Source: Nocardioides pinisoli
GTDB lineage: Bacteria > Actinomycetota > Actinomycetes > Propionibacteriales > Nocardioidaceae
Direction: 5' to 3'
Assembly (NCBI RefSeq): GCF_024199985.1
Contig: NZ_JANARS010000003.1
Span: 248,001 to 312,000, forward strand
DNA: 64,000 bases
Position 1 is the stretch's first letter. Every line of letters begins with the position of its first letter. Positions 1-7,884 of the stretch are shown piece after piece. The notes beneath the pieces are model-generated. The model was not told the DNA's origin and did not search any database. It saw nothing but the letters and a program-made list of their open reading frames with translations. The position numbers and the translations under genes were made by a program.

Positions 1-774
1 ACCCGCTCGGGCTCGGACTTCGCGACCGGCTCGATCGTGCGCTGGGAGGGCGACCGGCTCGTCGAGCCACCGTGGATGCGACGCCTCCACCGGCCGCTGC
101 GGGGAGCGCGCGTCGAGGACCGGCCCGAGCTCCTGGGCGACGTGTTCGCCTGGAACAAGGTGTTCCGCCGGTCCTGGTGGGACGCCCGTGGCCTGTCGTG
201 GCCGGAGGGGGTGCGCTACGAGGACCAGCCCACGACGACGCGGGCCTTCCTCGAGGGCAGCTTCGACGTGCTCGACGAGGTGGTCTACCACTGGCGGATC
301 CGGGAGGGCTCGATCACGCAGACCCGCGCCTCGTCGCTGCAGGACCTCGCCGACCGGTGGGAGACCAAGCGGACGTCGCTGGCCGCGGTGCGGGCCCACG
401 GCTCGGCCGAGGTCGAGCAGGTCTTCGTCGACCGGGTGCTGGCCGGCGACCTCTGGCGCTACTTCCTGCTCGTGCCCGGGTGCACGCCCGAGTGGTGGCG
501 CCTGCTCCGCTCAGGCGTGCTGGAGCTCTGGGGCCGCCGCTCGCTGGTGCACAGCGGCCTGCCGCCCGTCCACCGGCTCGCGGGCTGGCTCGTCGAGCAG
601 GACCGCCGCGCCGACGTCACCGCCCTGATGGAGTGGGCCGCCACGCTCGACGGACCCGCCCCGCGGGCGCAGGACATCGCCACGGGCGCGTGGCGGCTGT
701 CGGTGCCCCCCTCGGTGCTCGACGAGACGACCGTGGCCCCGGAGGCCTTGGCGCTCCGGGACCACGAGATGTGA
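1..774 (+). CDS. Glycosyltransferase family 2, 3' part (N-terminus outside window)
   Basis: The frame is open from base 1 and stops with TGA at 772-774, so the true start lies upstream. The visible 257 residues match the C-terminal half of GT-A fold glycosyltransferases of the capsule/teichoic-acid type: a GSDFATGS stretch, then FAWNKVFRRSWWD and GVRYEDQPTTTRAF, where the ED pair is the usual acceptor-activating site. A helical, Trp-rich tail (EWWRLLRSGVLELWG) follows. Inferred role is transfer of a sugar from an activated donor in the cytoplasm for cell-wall or surface glycan synthesis; donor and acceptor cannot be read. It converges on the importer gene at 898. Confidence 0.75.
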   Translation, partial: TRSGSDFATGSIVRWEGDRLVEPPWMRRLHRPLRGARVEDRPELLGDVFAWNKVFRRSWWDARGLSWPEGVRYEDQPTTTRAFLEGSFDVLDEVVYHWRIREGSITQTRASSLQDLADRWETKRTSLAAVRAHGSAEVEQVFVDRVLAGDLWRYFLLVPGCTPEWWRLLRSGVLELWGRRSLVHSGLPPVHRLAGWLVEQDRRADVTALMEWAATLDGPAPRAQDIATGAWRLSVPPSVLDETTVAPEALALRDHEM

Positions 775-863
775 CGAGCAGACGCGACCGAGAGACGAGG
801 TCGTGGCGTGGGCTCGGCCAGATTGAGCAAGCCCCGCGGACTGACGCAGGAAGTCGCGACCGG

Positions 864-886
864 GCGCGTCGAGATCAAGGACGCGC
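864..886. terminator. Possible bidirectional hairpin between convergent genes
   Basis: GCGCGTC (864-870) and GACGCGC (880-886) form a 7-bp stem with a 9-nt loop, 11 bases past the stop of the minus-strand gene at 898 and about 90 bases after the glycosyltransferase stop. There is no T-tract, as is common in actinobacteria, so the terminator call is tentative. Confidence 0.3.
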
Positions 887-897
887 GGCTGCTCGTC

Positions 898-1851
898 TCA
901 CAGAAGGCCTTCGGACTCCAGGAACTCCTGCGCCACGTCGGCCGGCTGCTCGCGGTCGATCTGGACGCTGACGAGCAGCTCGCCGAGGGTCTCGTTGTCG
1001 AGCGCCGCCATCAGGTCGTTGAGCGGACCCTCGACGTCGGGGTGGTTGGCGAGGAAGTCGGTCGACACGGCGGGCACGAGGTTCTGCGCGGGCTGGATGC
1101 CCTTGTCGTCCTCGAGCAGGAGCAGGCCCTGGTCCTCGAGCGTGCCGTCGAGCGTGCTGGTCTGGCCGAGCTGGGCCTCGCCGTCGAGCACCGCCTGGAA
1201 CGTCTCGGTGGAGGCGTAGCCCAGCGGCTCCAAGGTGATGTCGATGCCGTAGGTGTCGACCAGGCCCTTCTCGCAGTCGGTGCGGCCCTTGCAGTCGGGG
1301 GCGGCGGCCAGCGTCACGGCCTGGCCCTCGAGGTCGGAGAGCTTCGTGACGCCCTCGGCGTCGGAGAACTCCTGGCTGGTGAAGTAGCCGTTGGCCGAGA
1401 ACGCCTCCGACGGCTCGAGCAGGGTGATGCCCTTCTCCTCGAGCAGCGACGCGCCGGCGTCGATCGTCTCCTGGGCGTCGCTGGTCGACAGCGGCTCCGC
1501 GTCGGGGCCGTTGGCGTCGGTGTTGAGCTGGTCGACGATGCCGGCGACGTACTCGGGGGCGATCTGCACCGAGTCGGGCATCTCGTTGAGGTAGACCGGG
1601 CGGGTGTCGACCAGGCGGGTCTCGACCTCGTAGCCCTCGGCCTCGAGGATCTGCTGGTACATCGCGGTGACGAGCGCGGCCTCGTCGAAGCTCTGGCTGC
1701 CGATGACGACGGACGTGCCCTCGCCACCTCCGCCACCCGAGCCCGAGGTGGGCTCGTCGTTCTCCGCGGCCAGGTCGTCGCCGGCACAACCGGCGAGCAG
1801 GGCGGTCAGGGCCAGACCGGTGACCGCCATCAGCGGACGTCGTACGTGCAT
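898..1851 (-). CDS. Osmoprotectant/quaternary-amine ABC transporter, substrate-binding lipoprotein
   Basis: 317-residue OpuAC-family (PF04069-type) binding protein. The N-terminus MHVRRPLMAVTGLALTALLAGC is a lipoprotein signal with lipobox LAGC and lipidated Cys22, followed by a Ser/Gly-rich linker. The mature part begins SVVIGSQSFDEAALVTAMY, typical of glycine betaine/choline/carnitine receptors of OpuC/OsmF systems. It should capture the solute outside the membrane and pass it to the two permeases encoded upstream on the same strand (2672-3370 and 1914-2672). The start has a weak AGAAGG about 10 nt upstream. It is the last gene of the minus-strand arm, 62 bases behind the permease. The exact ligand is unknown. 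Confidence 0.88.
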   Translation of the reverse strand: MHVRRPLMAVTGLALTALLAGCAGDDLAAENDEPTSGSGGGGGEGTSVVIGSQSFDEAALVTAMYQQILEAEGYEVETRLVDTRPVYLNEMPDSVQIAPEYVAGIVDQLNTDANGPDAEPLSTSDAQETIDAGASLLEEKGITLLEPSEAFSANGYFTSQEFSDAEGVTKLSDLEGQAVTLAAAPDCKGRTDCEKGLVDTYGIDITLEPLGYASTETFQAVLDGEAQLGQTSTLDGTLEDQGLLLLEDDKGIQPAQNLVPAVSTDFLANHPDVEGPLNDLMAALDNETLGELLVSVQIDREQPADVAQEFLESEGLL

Positions 1852-1913
1852 GTCGTTGAACCTTCTGTGTCCCGTGGCCGAGCCACGCGTGTCCGGTGTG
1901 CGAGCGGGTCCGC

Positions 1914-2672
1914 TCAGCTCCCGGTGGGAGCCTCTGCCACCGTAGTCGAGGGCACCGACACGGCGTCATCACGATCCGGTGACGGGCCCCGCGGCATCGG
2001 GTCCACGGCGCGCTGGACCGCGGCGGCGGCCAGCTCCAGGACGAGGGCCACGAGGGCGACGACCACCGCACCCGCCATGCCCTGGGCGTAGTCGTTACGG
2101 GCGAAGCCCTCGGTGATGATCCGACCGAGGCCCGGTCCCGCGACCAGGGCCGCGATGGTGGCCGTGGCCCACACCTGCACGAGGGCGAGGCGCACGCCCG
2201 ATGCGACCACGGGCAGCGCGAGCGGCAGCTCGACGCGCCGGAAGCGCTGCACCGGCGACATGCCCATGCCGTCGGCCGCCTCCTGCACGTCGGACGGCAC
2301 CTCGCGCATCCCGACGTAGCCGTTGGTGATGAGCGGCGGGAGCGCGAAGAGCACGAGCGCGATGAGCGTCGCGAGGCCGGCGCGGCCGTAGGGGCCGAAG
2401 TCCGCGGACCCCGGCCAGTCGGCGGCGACCAGCAGGGCCAGCAGGGCGAACGTGGGGACGGCACGGCCGACGTTGGACACGTTGACGGCGAGGAAGCCGC
2501 CCTTGCCGAGGTGGCCGAGCCAGAGGGCGAGGGGCAGCCCGAGCAGCATCGCCGCGACGAGCGCGGTGGCGGTGAGCAGCAGCTGCTCGAGCAGGCGGGC
2601 GACGAGGCCGCCCGCGCCGGTCCAGCTGTCGGGGTCGAGGAGGTAGCGCCCGGTCTCGGCGAAGAGGTCCAT
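1914..2672 (-). CDS. Osmoprotectant ABC transporter permease (second)
   Basis: 252-residue BPD-type inner-membrane permease with about five hydrophobic segments and the cytoplasmic EAA loop (EAADGMGMSPVQRFRRVELP) that docks on the ATPase. The ATG at 2670-2672 was chosen because it overlaps the stop of the preceding permease as TGATG, indicating translational coupling. The open frame extends 28 codons further upstream, but that part is Arg-rich and lies inside the neighbour. It pairs with the other permease as a heterodimeric channel for the OpuC-like importer. Confidence 0.87.
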   Translation of the reverse strand: MDLFAETGRYLLDPDSWTGAGGLVARLLEQLLLTATALVAAMLLGLPLALWLGHLGKGGFLAVNVSNVGRAVPTFALLALLVAADWPGSADFGPYGRAGLATLIALVLFALPPLITNGYVGMREVPSDVQEAADGMGMSPVQRFRRVELPLALPVVASGVRLALVQVWATATIAALVAGPGLGRIITEGFARNDYAQGMAGAVVVALVALVLELAAAAVQRAVDPMPRGPSPDRDDAVSVPSTTVAEAPTGS

Positions 2673-3370
2673 CAGCGCGCCCCTGCCGTCCACGGCGTCA
2701 GCACCCGTTGCAGCAGCACCAGCACGACGTCGAGGACGACGGCCAGCACGACGCACAGCACCGCCGCGGTCATCAGCTCGGCGCGGAAGTCGCGCTGCAC
2801 GCCGTGGGAGATGAGGTCACCCAGGCCGCCGTAGGCCACCAGGGTGCCGACGGTGGTCAGTGCGATCGTCGACACGGCCGCCACCCGCAGGCCGGCCATG
2901 ACGACCGGGAGCGCGAGCGGCATCTCGATCCGGGTGAGCATCCGCGCGCGCCCGTAGCCGAGGCCGCGCGCCGCCTCGCGTACGTCGTCGGGCACGGAGC
3001 GGAGCCCGTCGAGGAGCGCCCGGACGAGGATCGTCAGCGCGTAGAGCCCGAGCCCGATCACGACCGTGGCGGCCGACAGGCCGGTGAACGGCACCAGCAG
3101 GGGCAGGAGCGCCAGCGACGGCACGGTGTAGACCCCGGTGCTGAAGCCCAGTACCGCGGACTCCAGGCGAGGCAGCCGCCGCGCGACCAGCGCCAGCGGC
3201 AGGGCGATGGCGATGCCGAGCGCGAGCGCCGCCAGCGTGATGAGGACGTGCTCGACGAGGGCGTCGGTGATCTGCTCGTGCCGGTCCTCGACGTACTGCC
3301 AGCAGAACCATTCGTTGACGAACCGGCTGTAGCAGCTCGGCCCGGAGTCTGCGGCCCCCAGTATGGTCAC
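2672..3370 (-). CDS. Osmoprotectant ABC transporter permease (first)
   Basis: About 232 residues with OpuCB/YehW-like topology. LVEHVLITLAALALGIAIAL is the first membrane span and EAARGLGYGRARMLTRIEMP the EAA loop. The N-terminus is uncertain: the first plausible start in frame is GTG at 3368-3370, only three bases from the ATG of the divergent ATPase gene at 3374. The conserved part begins around NEWFCWQYVEDR, which no standard start codon immediately precedes. It forms the importer membrane channel with the 1914-2672 product, and its stop overlaps that gene's ATG. Confidence 0.83.
   Translation of the reverse strand: MTILGAADSGPSCYSRFVNEWFCWQYVEDRHEQITDALVEHVLITLAALALGIAIALPLALVARRLPRLESAVLGFSTGVYTVPSLALLPLLVPFTGLSAATVVIGLGLYALTILVRALLDGLRSVPDDVREAARGLGYGRARMLTRIEMPLALPVVMAGLRVAAVSTIALTTVGTLVAYGGLGDLISHGVQRDFRAELMTAAVLCVVLAVVLDVVLVLLQRVLTPWTAGAR
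3362..3367 (+). promoter_or_regulatory. -10 hexamer TATGGT of a leaderless promoter for the divergent ATPase
   Basis: TATGGT is followed by six bases and then ATG at 3374, the spacing expected when transcription starts at the start codon itself. No Shine-Dalgarno sequence is visible. No convincing -35 box was seen. Confidence 0.45.
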
Positions 3371-3373
3371 CGC

Positions 3374-4357
3374 ATGGACGCTACACGGGGCGACGAGCCG
3401 ATGATCCGGCTCGAGGGTGTGGGCAAGACCTATCCCGACGGGACCGTGGCCGTCCACGAGCTCGACCTCGAGGTCGCCCGCGGCGAGATGGTCTGCCTCG
3501 TCGGTCCGTCGGGCTGCGGCAAGTCGACGACCCTCAAGATGATCAACCGGCTGATCGAGCCGACCACCGGCCGGATCTGGCTCGACGGCCAGGACGTCAC
3601 CGACGCCGACCCGGTCGAGCTGCGCCGCGGCATCGGCTACGTCATCCAGCAGATCGGCCTGTTCCCCCACCAGCGCATCGAGCAGAACGTGATGACGGTG
3701 CCGCTGCTCTACGGCGAGTCCAGGGCCACCGCGCGCGAGCGCGCCCACGAGCTGCTCGACACCGTCGGCCTCGAGCCGGAGCAGTACGCCCGGAAGTACC
3801 CCCACGAGCTGTCGGGCGGCCAGCGCCAGCGCGTCGGCGTCGCCCGGGCGCTGGCGGCCAACCCGCCCGTGTTGCTCATGGACGAGCCCTTCGGCGCCGT
3901 CGACCCCGTCGTCCGCGGCCGCCTGCAGGACGAGTTCCGCCGGCTCCAGGACGAGCTCGGCAAGACCGTCGTGCTGGTGACCCACGACATCGACGAGGCC
4001 ATCCGTATGGGCGACCGTGTGGCCGTCTTCGCGGCCGGTGGCCGTCTCGCGCAGTACGCGACGCCCGGCGAGCTGCTCGCCCACCCCGCCGACGACCAGG
4101 TGGCCGACTTCGTGGGCTCCGGCGGCCTCCGCACGCTCACCGTGACCCGGCTCCGCGAGGACCACCTCGAGCCGCTCGACGGCGTCTCCACCGGCGACCT
4201 CGGCTCGGCCATCGACATCGACTCCTCCCTCGAGGACGCGCTCGCCGCGATGCTGCGCGACGACAAGCCGATGGTCGGGGTGCGACGCGGGCCGACGTTC
4301 CTCGGGGTGCTCACCCCCGCCGGGGTGCACCGGGCGCTGCGCGAGTCCCTGCGCTGA
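3374..4357 (+). CDS. Osmoprotectant ABC transporter ATP-binding protein with C-terminal CBS-like region
   Basis: 327-residue ProV/OpuCA-type ATPase. Walker A GPSGCGKST is at about residues 44-52, the Q-loop in YVIQQIGLFPHQ, the signature LSGGQRQ at about 146-152, Walker B VLLMDEP at about 166-172 and the switch histidine in VLVTHDIDEA. After residue ~250 a short region ending FLGVLTPAGVHRAL resembles one CBS motif, the osmosensing module of this family, but a full CBS pair is not obvious. It powers the importer encoded by the divergent minus-strand genes. A later in-frame ATG at 3401 is possible, but the TATGGT box favours 3374. Confidence 0.9.
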   Translation: MDATRGDEPMIRLEGVGKTYPDGTVAVHELDLEVARGEMVCLVGPSGCGKSTTLKMINRLIEPTTGRIWLDGQDVTDADPVELRRGIGYVIQQIGLFPHQRIEQNVMTVPLLYGESRATARERAHELLDTVGLEPEQYARKYPHELSGGQRQRVGVARALAANPPVLLMDEPFGAVDPVVRGRLQDEFRRLQDELGKTVVLVTHDIDEAIRMGDRVAVFAAGGRLAQYATPGELLAHPADDQVADFVGSGGLRTLTVTRLREDHLEPLDGVSTGDLGSAIDIDSSLEDALAAMLRDDKPMVGVRRGPTFLGVLTPAGVHRALRESLR

Positions 4358-4367
4358 GGCGATCGTT

Positions 4368-4486
4368 CTACGTGACCGTCGTGGTCTCGACGCGTCGGTC
4401 CCGGCTTCGCAGGCTCAGCCGGGCGACGTGCTCGACCTGGCCGGTTGCACGCAGGACGCTCGTTCCTCGCGTCCTACGTGACCGTC
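4368..4486. repeat. Intergenic duplication: 13-bp direct repeat bracketing a low-information segment
   Basis: CTACGTGACCGTC occurs at 4368-4380 and again at 4474-4486, where it carries the TAG stop of the acetyltransferase gene. Between them lies a segment rich in CTCGACG/GGTCTCGA-type words resembling dispersed actinobacterial intergenic repeats. It looks like a small insertion that duplicated the 3' end of the gene. Confidence 0.45.
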
Positions 4487-5574
4487 ACATCCTTGTGCCA
4501 GGACTCCGTGACGTACTTCGTGCCCCAGCCCATCGCGGTGTAGAGGCCGTCGGCCCCGGTCGGTGAGTCGGCGTCGACCTCGAGCCCGACACGGTCCCGA
4601 CCGCGGGCGGCGGCGTCGGCGATGATCGTGCGGAGCAGGCCGGTGGCCACCCCGCGGCCGCGCGCGGACTCGAGCACGCCGAGGTAGGAGACGTACGACC
4701 CGTCGGGGCCGGTGCCGGACTCGCTCACCGTGCCGACGAGGGCACCGGCGGGCTCGGGCTCGCCGCCCTCGCCGTCGACGATCTCGGCCAGCCACCAGTG
4801 GTCCCACCGGTGGCCGGGGTCCTCCCGGAGCCGGTGGATGAACTCGTCGAAGGTCTCCTCCGAGGAGTTGAAGTGGTCGGTGAACGCGCCCTCGAGGACG
4901 TCGTGCACCGCCCGCAGGTCGGCCTCGTCGGGCATCCCGCCGGAGTCGTGGCCGCCCTGCCGCTCGACGAGGCGGAACACCACGCCCTTGCGCTCCCAGC
5001 GCGCCGGGTCGGGCACCAGCTCGGCCTCCGCGGCCTCCACCGAGCGGCTCATCTGCCACCACGTGCGGACCCGCTCGAAGCCGGCGTCGGCCAGCCAGGC
5101 GTGCTGGCGCTCGTCGTCGGCGAAGGACCCGGTGTCGATCTGCTGCTCGGCCAGGCCCCGGGCCGCTCCCACGGCCCTGGCCTGCGACTCGGCCCACTCG
5201 AAGAGCACCTCGCTGCAGCGGTCGGCGGTCCGCTGGTCGACGTCCCGGGCCACGATGTGCACGAAGAGCATCCGGCCCTCGGCTCGGTCGTGGACGCTGC
5301 CCCACGCCTGGATCCGGCCGTCGGGGTCGCGCACGACGAGGTTCTCACGCATGATCAGCCCGCGCTCGGAGACCTCGACCAGGACCTCCTCCTCCCCCGA
5401 TCCCGCCCAGCCGCGTCCGGCGCGCTCGTGGTCGCGCAGCAGCTCCGTCAGCCGTTCGACGGTCGCCGGGTCGTCGCCGTCGGGCGCGTCGGCCACCCAG
5501 CCCGCGGGGAGCCCCGGGTCGTCCGGCAGCGCGTCGGTGGGGTCGCTCTCGAACCGGTTATCCTCAGGGATCAC
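4474..5574 (-). CDS. Tandem-GNAT acetyltransferase
   Basis: 366 residues, about twice a single GNAT domain. The C-terminal domain has the acetyl-CoA loop RGRGVATGLL preceded by a YVSYLGVLESA strand and followed by GLYTAMGWGTKYV, the standard GNAT core. The N-terminal 180 residues look like a degenerate second GNAT fold (DPDGRIQAWGSVHDRAE). This architecture resembles MshD and many uncharacterised actinobacterial paralogues. The substrate is not predictable, and mycothiol synthase itself cannot be claimed. It starts at GTG 5572-5574. It is monocistronic, with the 69-bp duplication just upstream. Confidence 0.8.
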   Translation of the reverse strand: MIPEDNRFESDPTDALPDDPGLPAGWVADAPDGDDPATVERLTELLRDHERAGRGWAGSGEEEVLVEVSERGLIMRENLVVRDPDGRIQAWGSVHDRAEGRMLFVHIVARDVDQRTADRCSEVLFEWAESQARAVGAARGLAEQQIDTGSFADDERQHAWLADAGFERVRTWWQMSRSVEAAEAELVPDPARWERKGVVFRLVERQGGHDSGGMPDEADLRAVHDVLEGAFTDHFNSSEETFDEFIHRLREDPGHRWDHWWLAEIVDGEGGEPEPAGALVGTVSESGTGPDGSYVSYLGVLESARGRGVATGLLRTIIADAAARGRDRVGLEVDADSPTGADGLYTAMGWGTKYVTESWHKDVTVT

Positions 5575-5608
5575 GAGCGGTCATTCTTCCGTACGCACCG
5601 CCGCCGCG

Positions 5609-5759
5609 CCCGTGGGCGGTGCGTGAGGAGGACTACGGGCGGACCGAACCCCCCTCAGCCACCGCTGCCGGACGGGTGACGGCGTGTCCCCCCGTGGGCG
5701 GTGCGTGAGGAGGACTACGGGCGGACCGAACCCCCCTCAGCCACCGCTGCCGGACGGGT
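5609..5759. repeat. Perfect 69-bp direct duplication, period 82 bp
   Basis: Bases 5609-5677 and 5691-5759 are identical, separated by 13 bases. Each copy contains GTGCGTGAGGAGGACTACGG and a run of six Cs followed by TCAGCC. The pair fills most of the gap between the start of the acetyltransferase gene (5574) and the stop of the coiled-coil gene (5804). No coding function or stable long palindrome was seen; it could carry two copies of a regulatory site for the acetyltransferase gene. Confidence 0.85.
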
Positions 5760-5803
5760 CCCGGCGGCACGCGAGAACGGCGAGGGGCGTGCGTCGAGGC
5801 GGC

Positions 5804-6421
5804 TCAGGCGCTCTTGTGGTTGCGGCGCGCGGCAGCCGCGCGCAGCGAGTCGAGCTCGGCGCGCAGGACGTCGATCTCGGCCTCGAGCTCGGCGACGATG
5901 ACGATCGCCTCGGCGGCGCGGCTCTCGGCGTCGTCGCGACCGCGCTCGGCCTCGTCACGACCCCGCTCGGCGGCGTCGGCGCGGCGGGCCTCCTGGCCGC
6001 GCTTGAGGGTCTGCTCGGCGGCGTTCTTCTGGGCGTTGGAGAGCGCGCGCTCGAGGACGTCGATGGCCTCCTCGCGCTCGTTGATCTTGCGACGCATGTC
6101 GGCGGCGAACGCCGCGGACTCGGCCGTACGACGTTCGGTGAGGGCGCGGTACTCCTGCGCCTGCACGGCCCGGTCGCGGGCGGCGTCGCGGCGCGCCTGC
6201 ATGAGCTCGGAGTGGGTGATGCGGGTGGCGGCGGCACCGGCCAGCACGGCCACGACGGCAGCGACAGCGGTCAGGCCGGCCGACGAGGACGCGAGGGCGC
6301 CGATGACGAGCACCGCGCCGACGGCGAGGAGCGCGACGGCCACGGCCAGACGCGTGCTGCGCTGGCGGCGACGAGCAGGCGTGCGGGACACCTGTGACTG
6401 CTGTGACTGCTGGGGAGGCAT
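5804..6421 (-). CDS. Small membrane protein with long C-terminal coiled coil, function unknown
   Basis: 205 residues. A Gln/Arg-rich cytoplasmic tip (MPPQQSQQSQVSRT) is followed by two adjacent hydrophobic segments at about residues 24-62. The remaining ~140 residues are highly charged and helical (ERGRDEAERGRDDAESRAAE, then heptads ending IVAELEAEIDVLRAELDSL), a predicted coiled coil. No enzymatic motif is seen. It follows DUF3180 but has its own leaderless-type start (TAGTCT, six bases, ATG). A scaffolding or envelope role is conceivable but not supported by motifs. Confidence 0.72.
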   Translation of the reverse strand: MPPQQSQQSQVSRTPARRRQRSTRLAVAVALLAVGAVLVIGALASSSAGLTAVAAVVAVLAGAAATRITHSELMQARRDAARDRAVQAQEYRALTERRTAESAAFAADMRRKINEREEAIDVLERALSNAQKNAAEQTLKRGQEARRADAAERGRDEAERGRDDAESRAAEAIVIVAELEAEIDVLRAELDSLRAAAARRNHKSA

Positions 6422-6427
6422 GGCGCC

Positions 6428-6433
6428 AGACTA
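6428..6433 (-). promoter_or_regulatory. -10 hexamer TAGTCT, leaderless start of the coiled-coil gene
   Basis: On the minus strand TAGTCT is followed by GGCGCC and then ATG at 6421. The arrangement matches the other leaderless starts in this window and is nearly identical to that of the histidine kinase gene near 51.3 kb. Confidence 0.45.
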
Positions 6434-6931
6434 GGGGCGCGGCCGGCCACCGTCCGCGCGACACGCACGCTCGAGGGCGAGGGAGGCGAGGGTCACCCCG
6501 GCCGCACCGGCCGCCGCGACGAGCGCGCGCAGGATCCACCGGTCGGCGTAGTAGGACTCGTCGCCGAGCCAGCTGACGGCGTAGCCGACGTAGCCGGCCG
6601 TCACCAGCGCGCCGGCGAGGGCGCACGCGCGGGCCAGCACGAGGCGGTTGACGGCCTGGTGCGGCTCGAGCCGCTCGCGCCGCACGTGCACCGTCTGCCA
6701 GGTGTGCCAGGCGAGGAAGCCCATGATCGCGGCGACCAGCACCAGCACCAGCGCCTGGGCCCAGGACACGAGCGGCGGACGGCCCGTGAGCGCGCTCATC
6801 ACCGGGTGGAGCGCCCAGCCGAGCGCCAGCCCTACGACTATGCAGGCCGTCAGGGCACGCGCAGAGGTCGGGCGGAGCGTGCCGCGGGGCTCCTCCGGGT
6901 CCGGGTCGGGCTCCGGCCCGGCGTCGCTCAC
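6431..6931 (-). CDS. DUF3180 family membrane protein
   Basis: 166 residues with an acidic Pro-rich N-terminus (MSDAGPEPDPDPEEPRGTLR) and four hydrophobic segments: ALTACIVVGLALGWALHPVM, WAQALVLVLVAAIMGFLAW, ACALAGALVTAGYVGYAVSW and LRALVAAAGAAGVTLASLAL. The internal AVNRLVLARACAL block is characteristic of DUF3180, a family found immediately behind folK in many actinobacteria. Function is unknown; placement suggests it is only co-transcribed with the folate genes. It starts at GTG 6931, ten bases after the folK stop. Confidence 0.83.
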   Translation of the reverse strand: MSDAGPEPDPDPEEPRGTLRPTSARALTACIVVGLALGWALHPVMSALTGRPPLVSWAQALVLVLVAAIMGFLAWHTWQTVHVRRERLEPHQAVNRLVLARACALAGALVTAGYVGYAVSWLGDESYYADRWILRALVAAAGAAGVTLASLALERACRADGGRPRP

Positions 6932-6941
6932 TCGGCGCCGC

Positions 6942-7511
6942 TCACTCGACCTCGAGCGTGAGGTCCTCGCGCCTCTTCACGCCCGAGGAGTCGGAGGCGT
7001 CGAGCAGCTGGGCGATCGGGCCGCGGTCGGGGAAGACCGCGTCGGGCTCGAGGTCGTGCCACGGCTGGAGGACGAAGGCACGCTCGTGGGCGCGCGGGTG
7101 CGGCAGGCGGAGGAAGTCCTCGTTGGCGCGGCGGTCGCCGACGACGATCAGGTCGACGTCGAGGGTGCGCGGCGCGTTGCGGATGTCGCTGCGCTCGCGG
7201 TCGAAGGCGTCCTCGATCGCCAGCGCCCGTTCCATCAGCCGGGCGGCCGGGAGCGTGGTGTCGGCGAGCAGGACGGCGTTGAGGTAGGGACGCGAGCCGT
7301 CGGGCGAGTCCACCGGCTCGGTCTCGTAGACGGGCGAGACGCCGGTCACGAAGAAGTCGGGGGTGTCCGCGAGGGCGTTGACCGCCCCCTGGAGGGCCGC
7401 CAGGCGCTCGCCGAGGTTGGAGCCCAGGCCCACCACCACCCGACGGATCGGGTGCATCTCACCGGTGAGGGAGTCGGCATCCACGATGTGGGGGTTGGGG
7501 GTCTCAGTCAT
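6942..7511 (-). CDS. folK: 2-amino-4-hydroxy-6-hydroxymethyldihydropteridine pyrophosphokinase
   Basis: HPPK transfers pyrophosphate from ATP to 6-hydroxymethyl-7,8-dihydropterin, the step before dihydropteroate synthase. The 189-residue product has the expected VVVGLGSNLGERLAALQGAV start of the fold, the YETEPVDSP loop and the diagnostic RNAPRTLDVDLIVVGD signature with the metal-binding Asp pair. About 20 extra N-terminal residues precede the core. It overlaps folB by eight bases (ATG at 7509-7511, folB stop at 7504-7506), so the two are translationally linked. Confidence 0.93.
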   Translation of the reverse strand: MTETPNPHIVDADSLTGEMHPIRRVVVGLGSNLGERLAALQGAVNALADTPDFFVTGVSPVYETEPVDSPDGSRPYLNAVLLADTTLPAARLMERALAIEDAFDRERSDIRNAPRTLDVDLIVVGDRRANEDFLRLPHPRAHERAFVLQPWHDLEPDAVFPDRGPIAQLLDASDSSGVKRREDLTLEVE

Positions 7512-7884
7512 GAGCGTTGCCTCGCGTTCTGGTGATCGTCAGCGCGACGTCCGAGTACGTCGCGTCGATGGGCGCATCAGGTTTGTGGAGCGTGACTCGC
7601 GCCCATTCAACACGAGTGTCCAACAGGCACACGTCCGTGATGCGTTGAGCGACGGTTTCTATCAGGTCGACCGGGTCGCGCTCGACGGCAGCCTTCACGT
7701 CCGCCACCAGCGTGCCGTAGTTGACCGTGTCAACCAGGTCGTCGGAGGCGGCTGCGGGCCGGGTGTCGATGCCGAGCACGAGGTCGACGACGAAGACCTG
7801 CCCCTCGCGCCGCTCGAAGTCGAAGACGCCGTGGTGGGCGAAGCACTCGATGCCGGTCACGGCGAGCTCGTCGGTCACGCTCAT
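7504..7884 (-). CDS. folB: Dihydroneopterin aldolase
   Basis: The 126-residue length is typical for FolB, which cleaves 7,8-dihydroneopterin to 6-hydroxymethyldihydropterin and glycolaldehyde. The FolB core FAHHGVFDFERREGQVFVVD and the later VDLIETVAQRITDVCL segment (active-site neighbourhood) are present. The ATG at 7882-7884 overlaps the folP stop as ATGA. It lies in order between folP and folK. Confidence 0.92.
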   Translation of the reverse strand: MSVTDELAVTGIECFAHHGVFDFERREGQVFVVDLVLGIDTRPAAASDDLVDTVNYGTLVADVKAAVERDPVDLIETVAQRITDVCLLDTRVEWARVTLHKPDAPIDATYSDVALTITRTRGNAHD

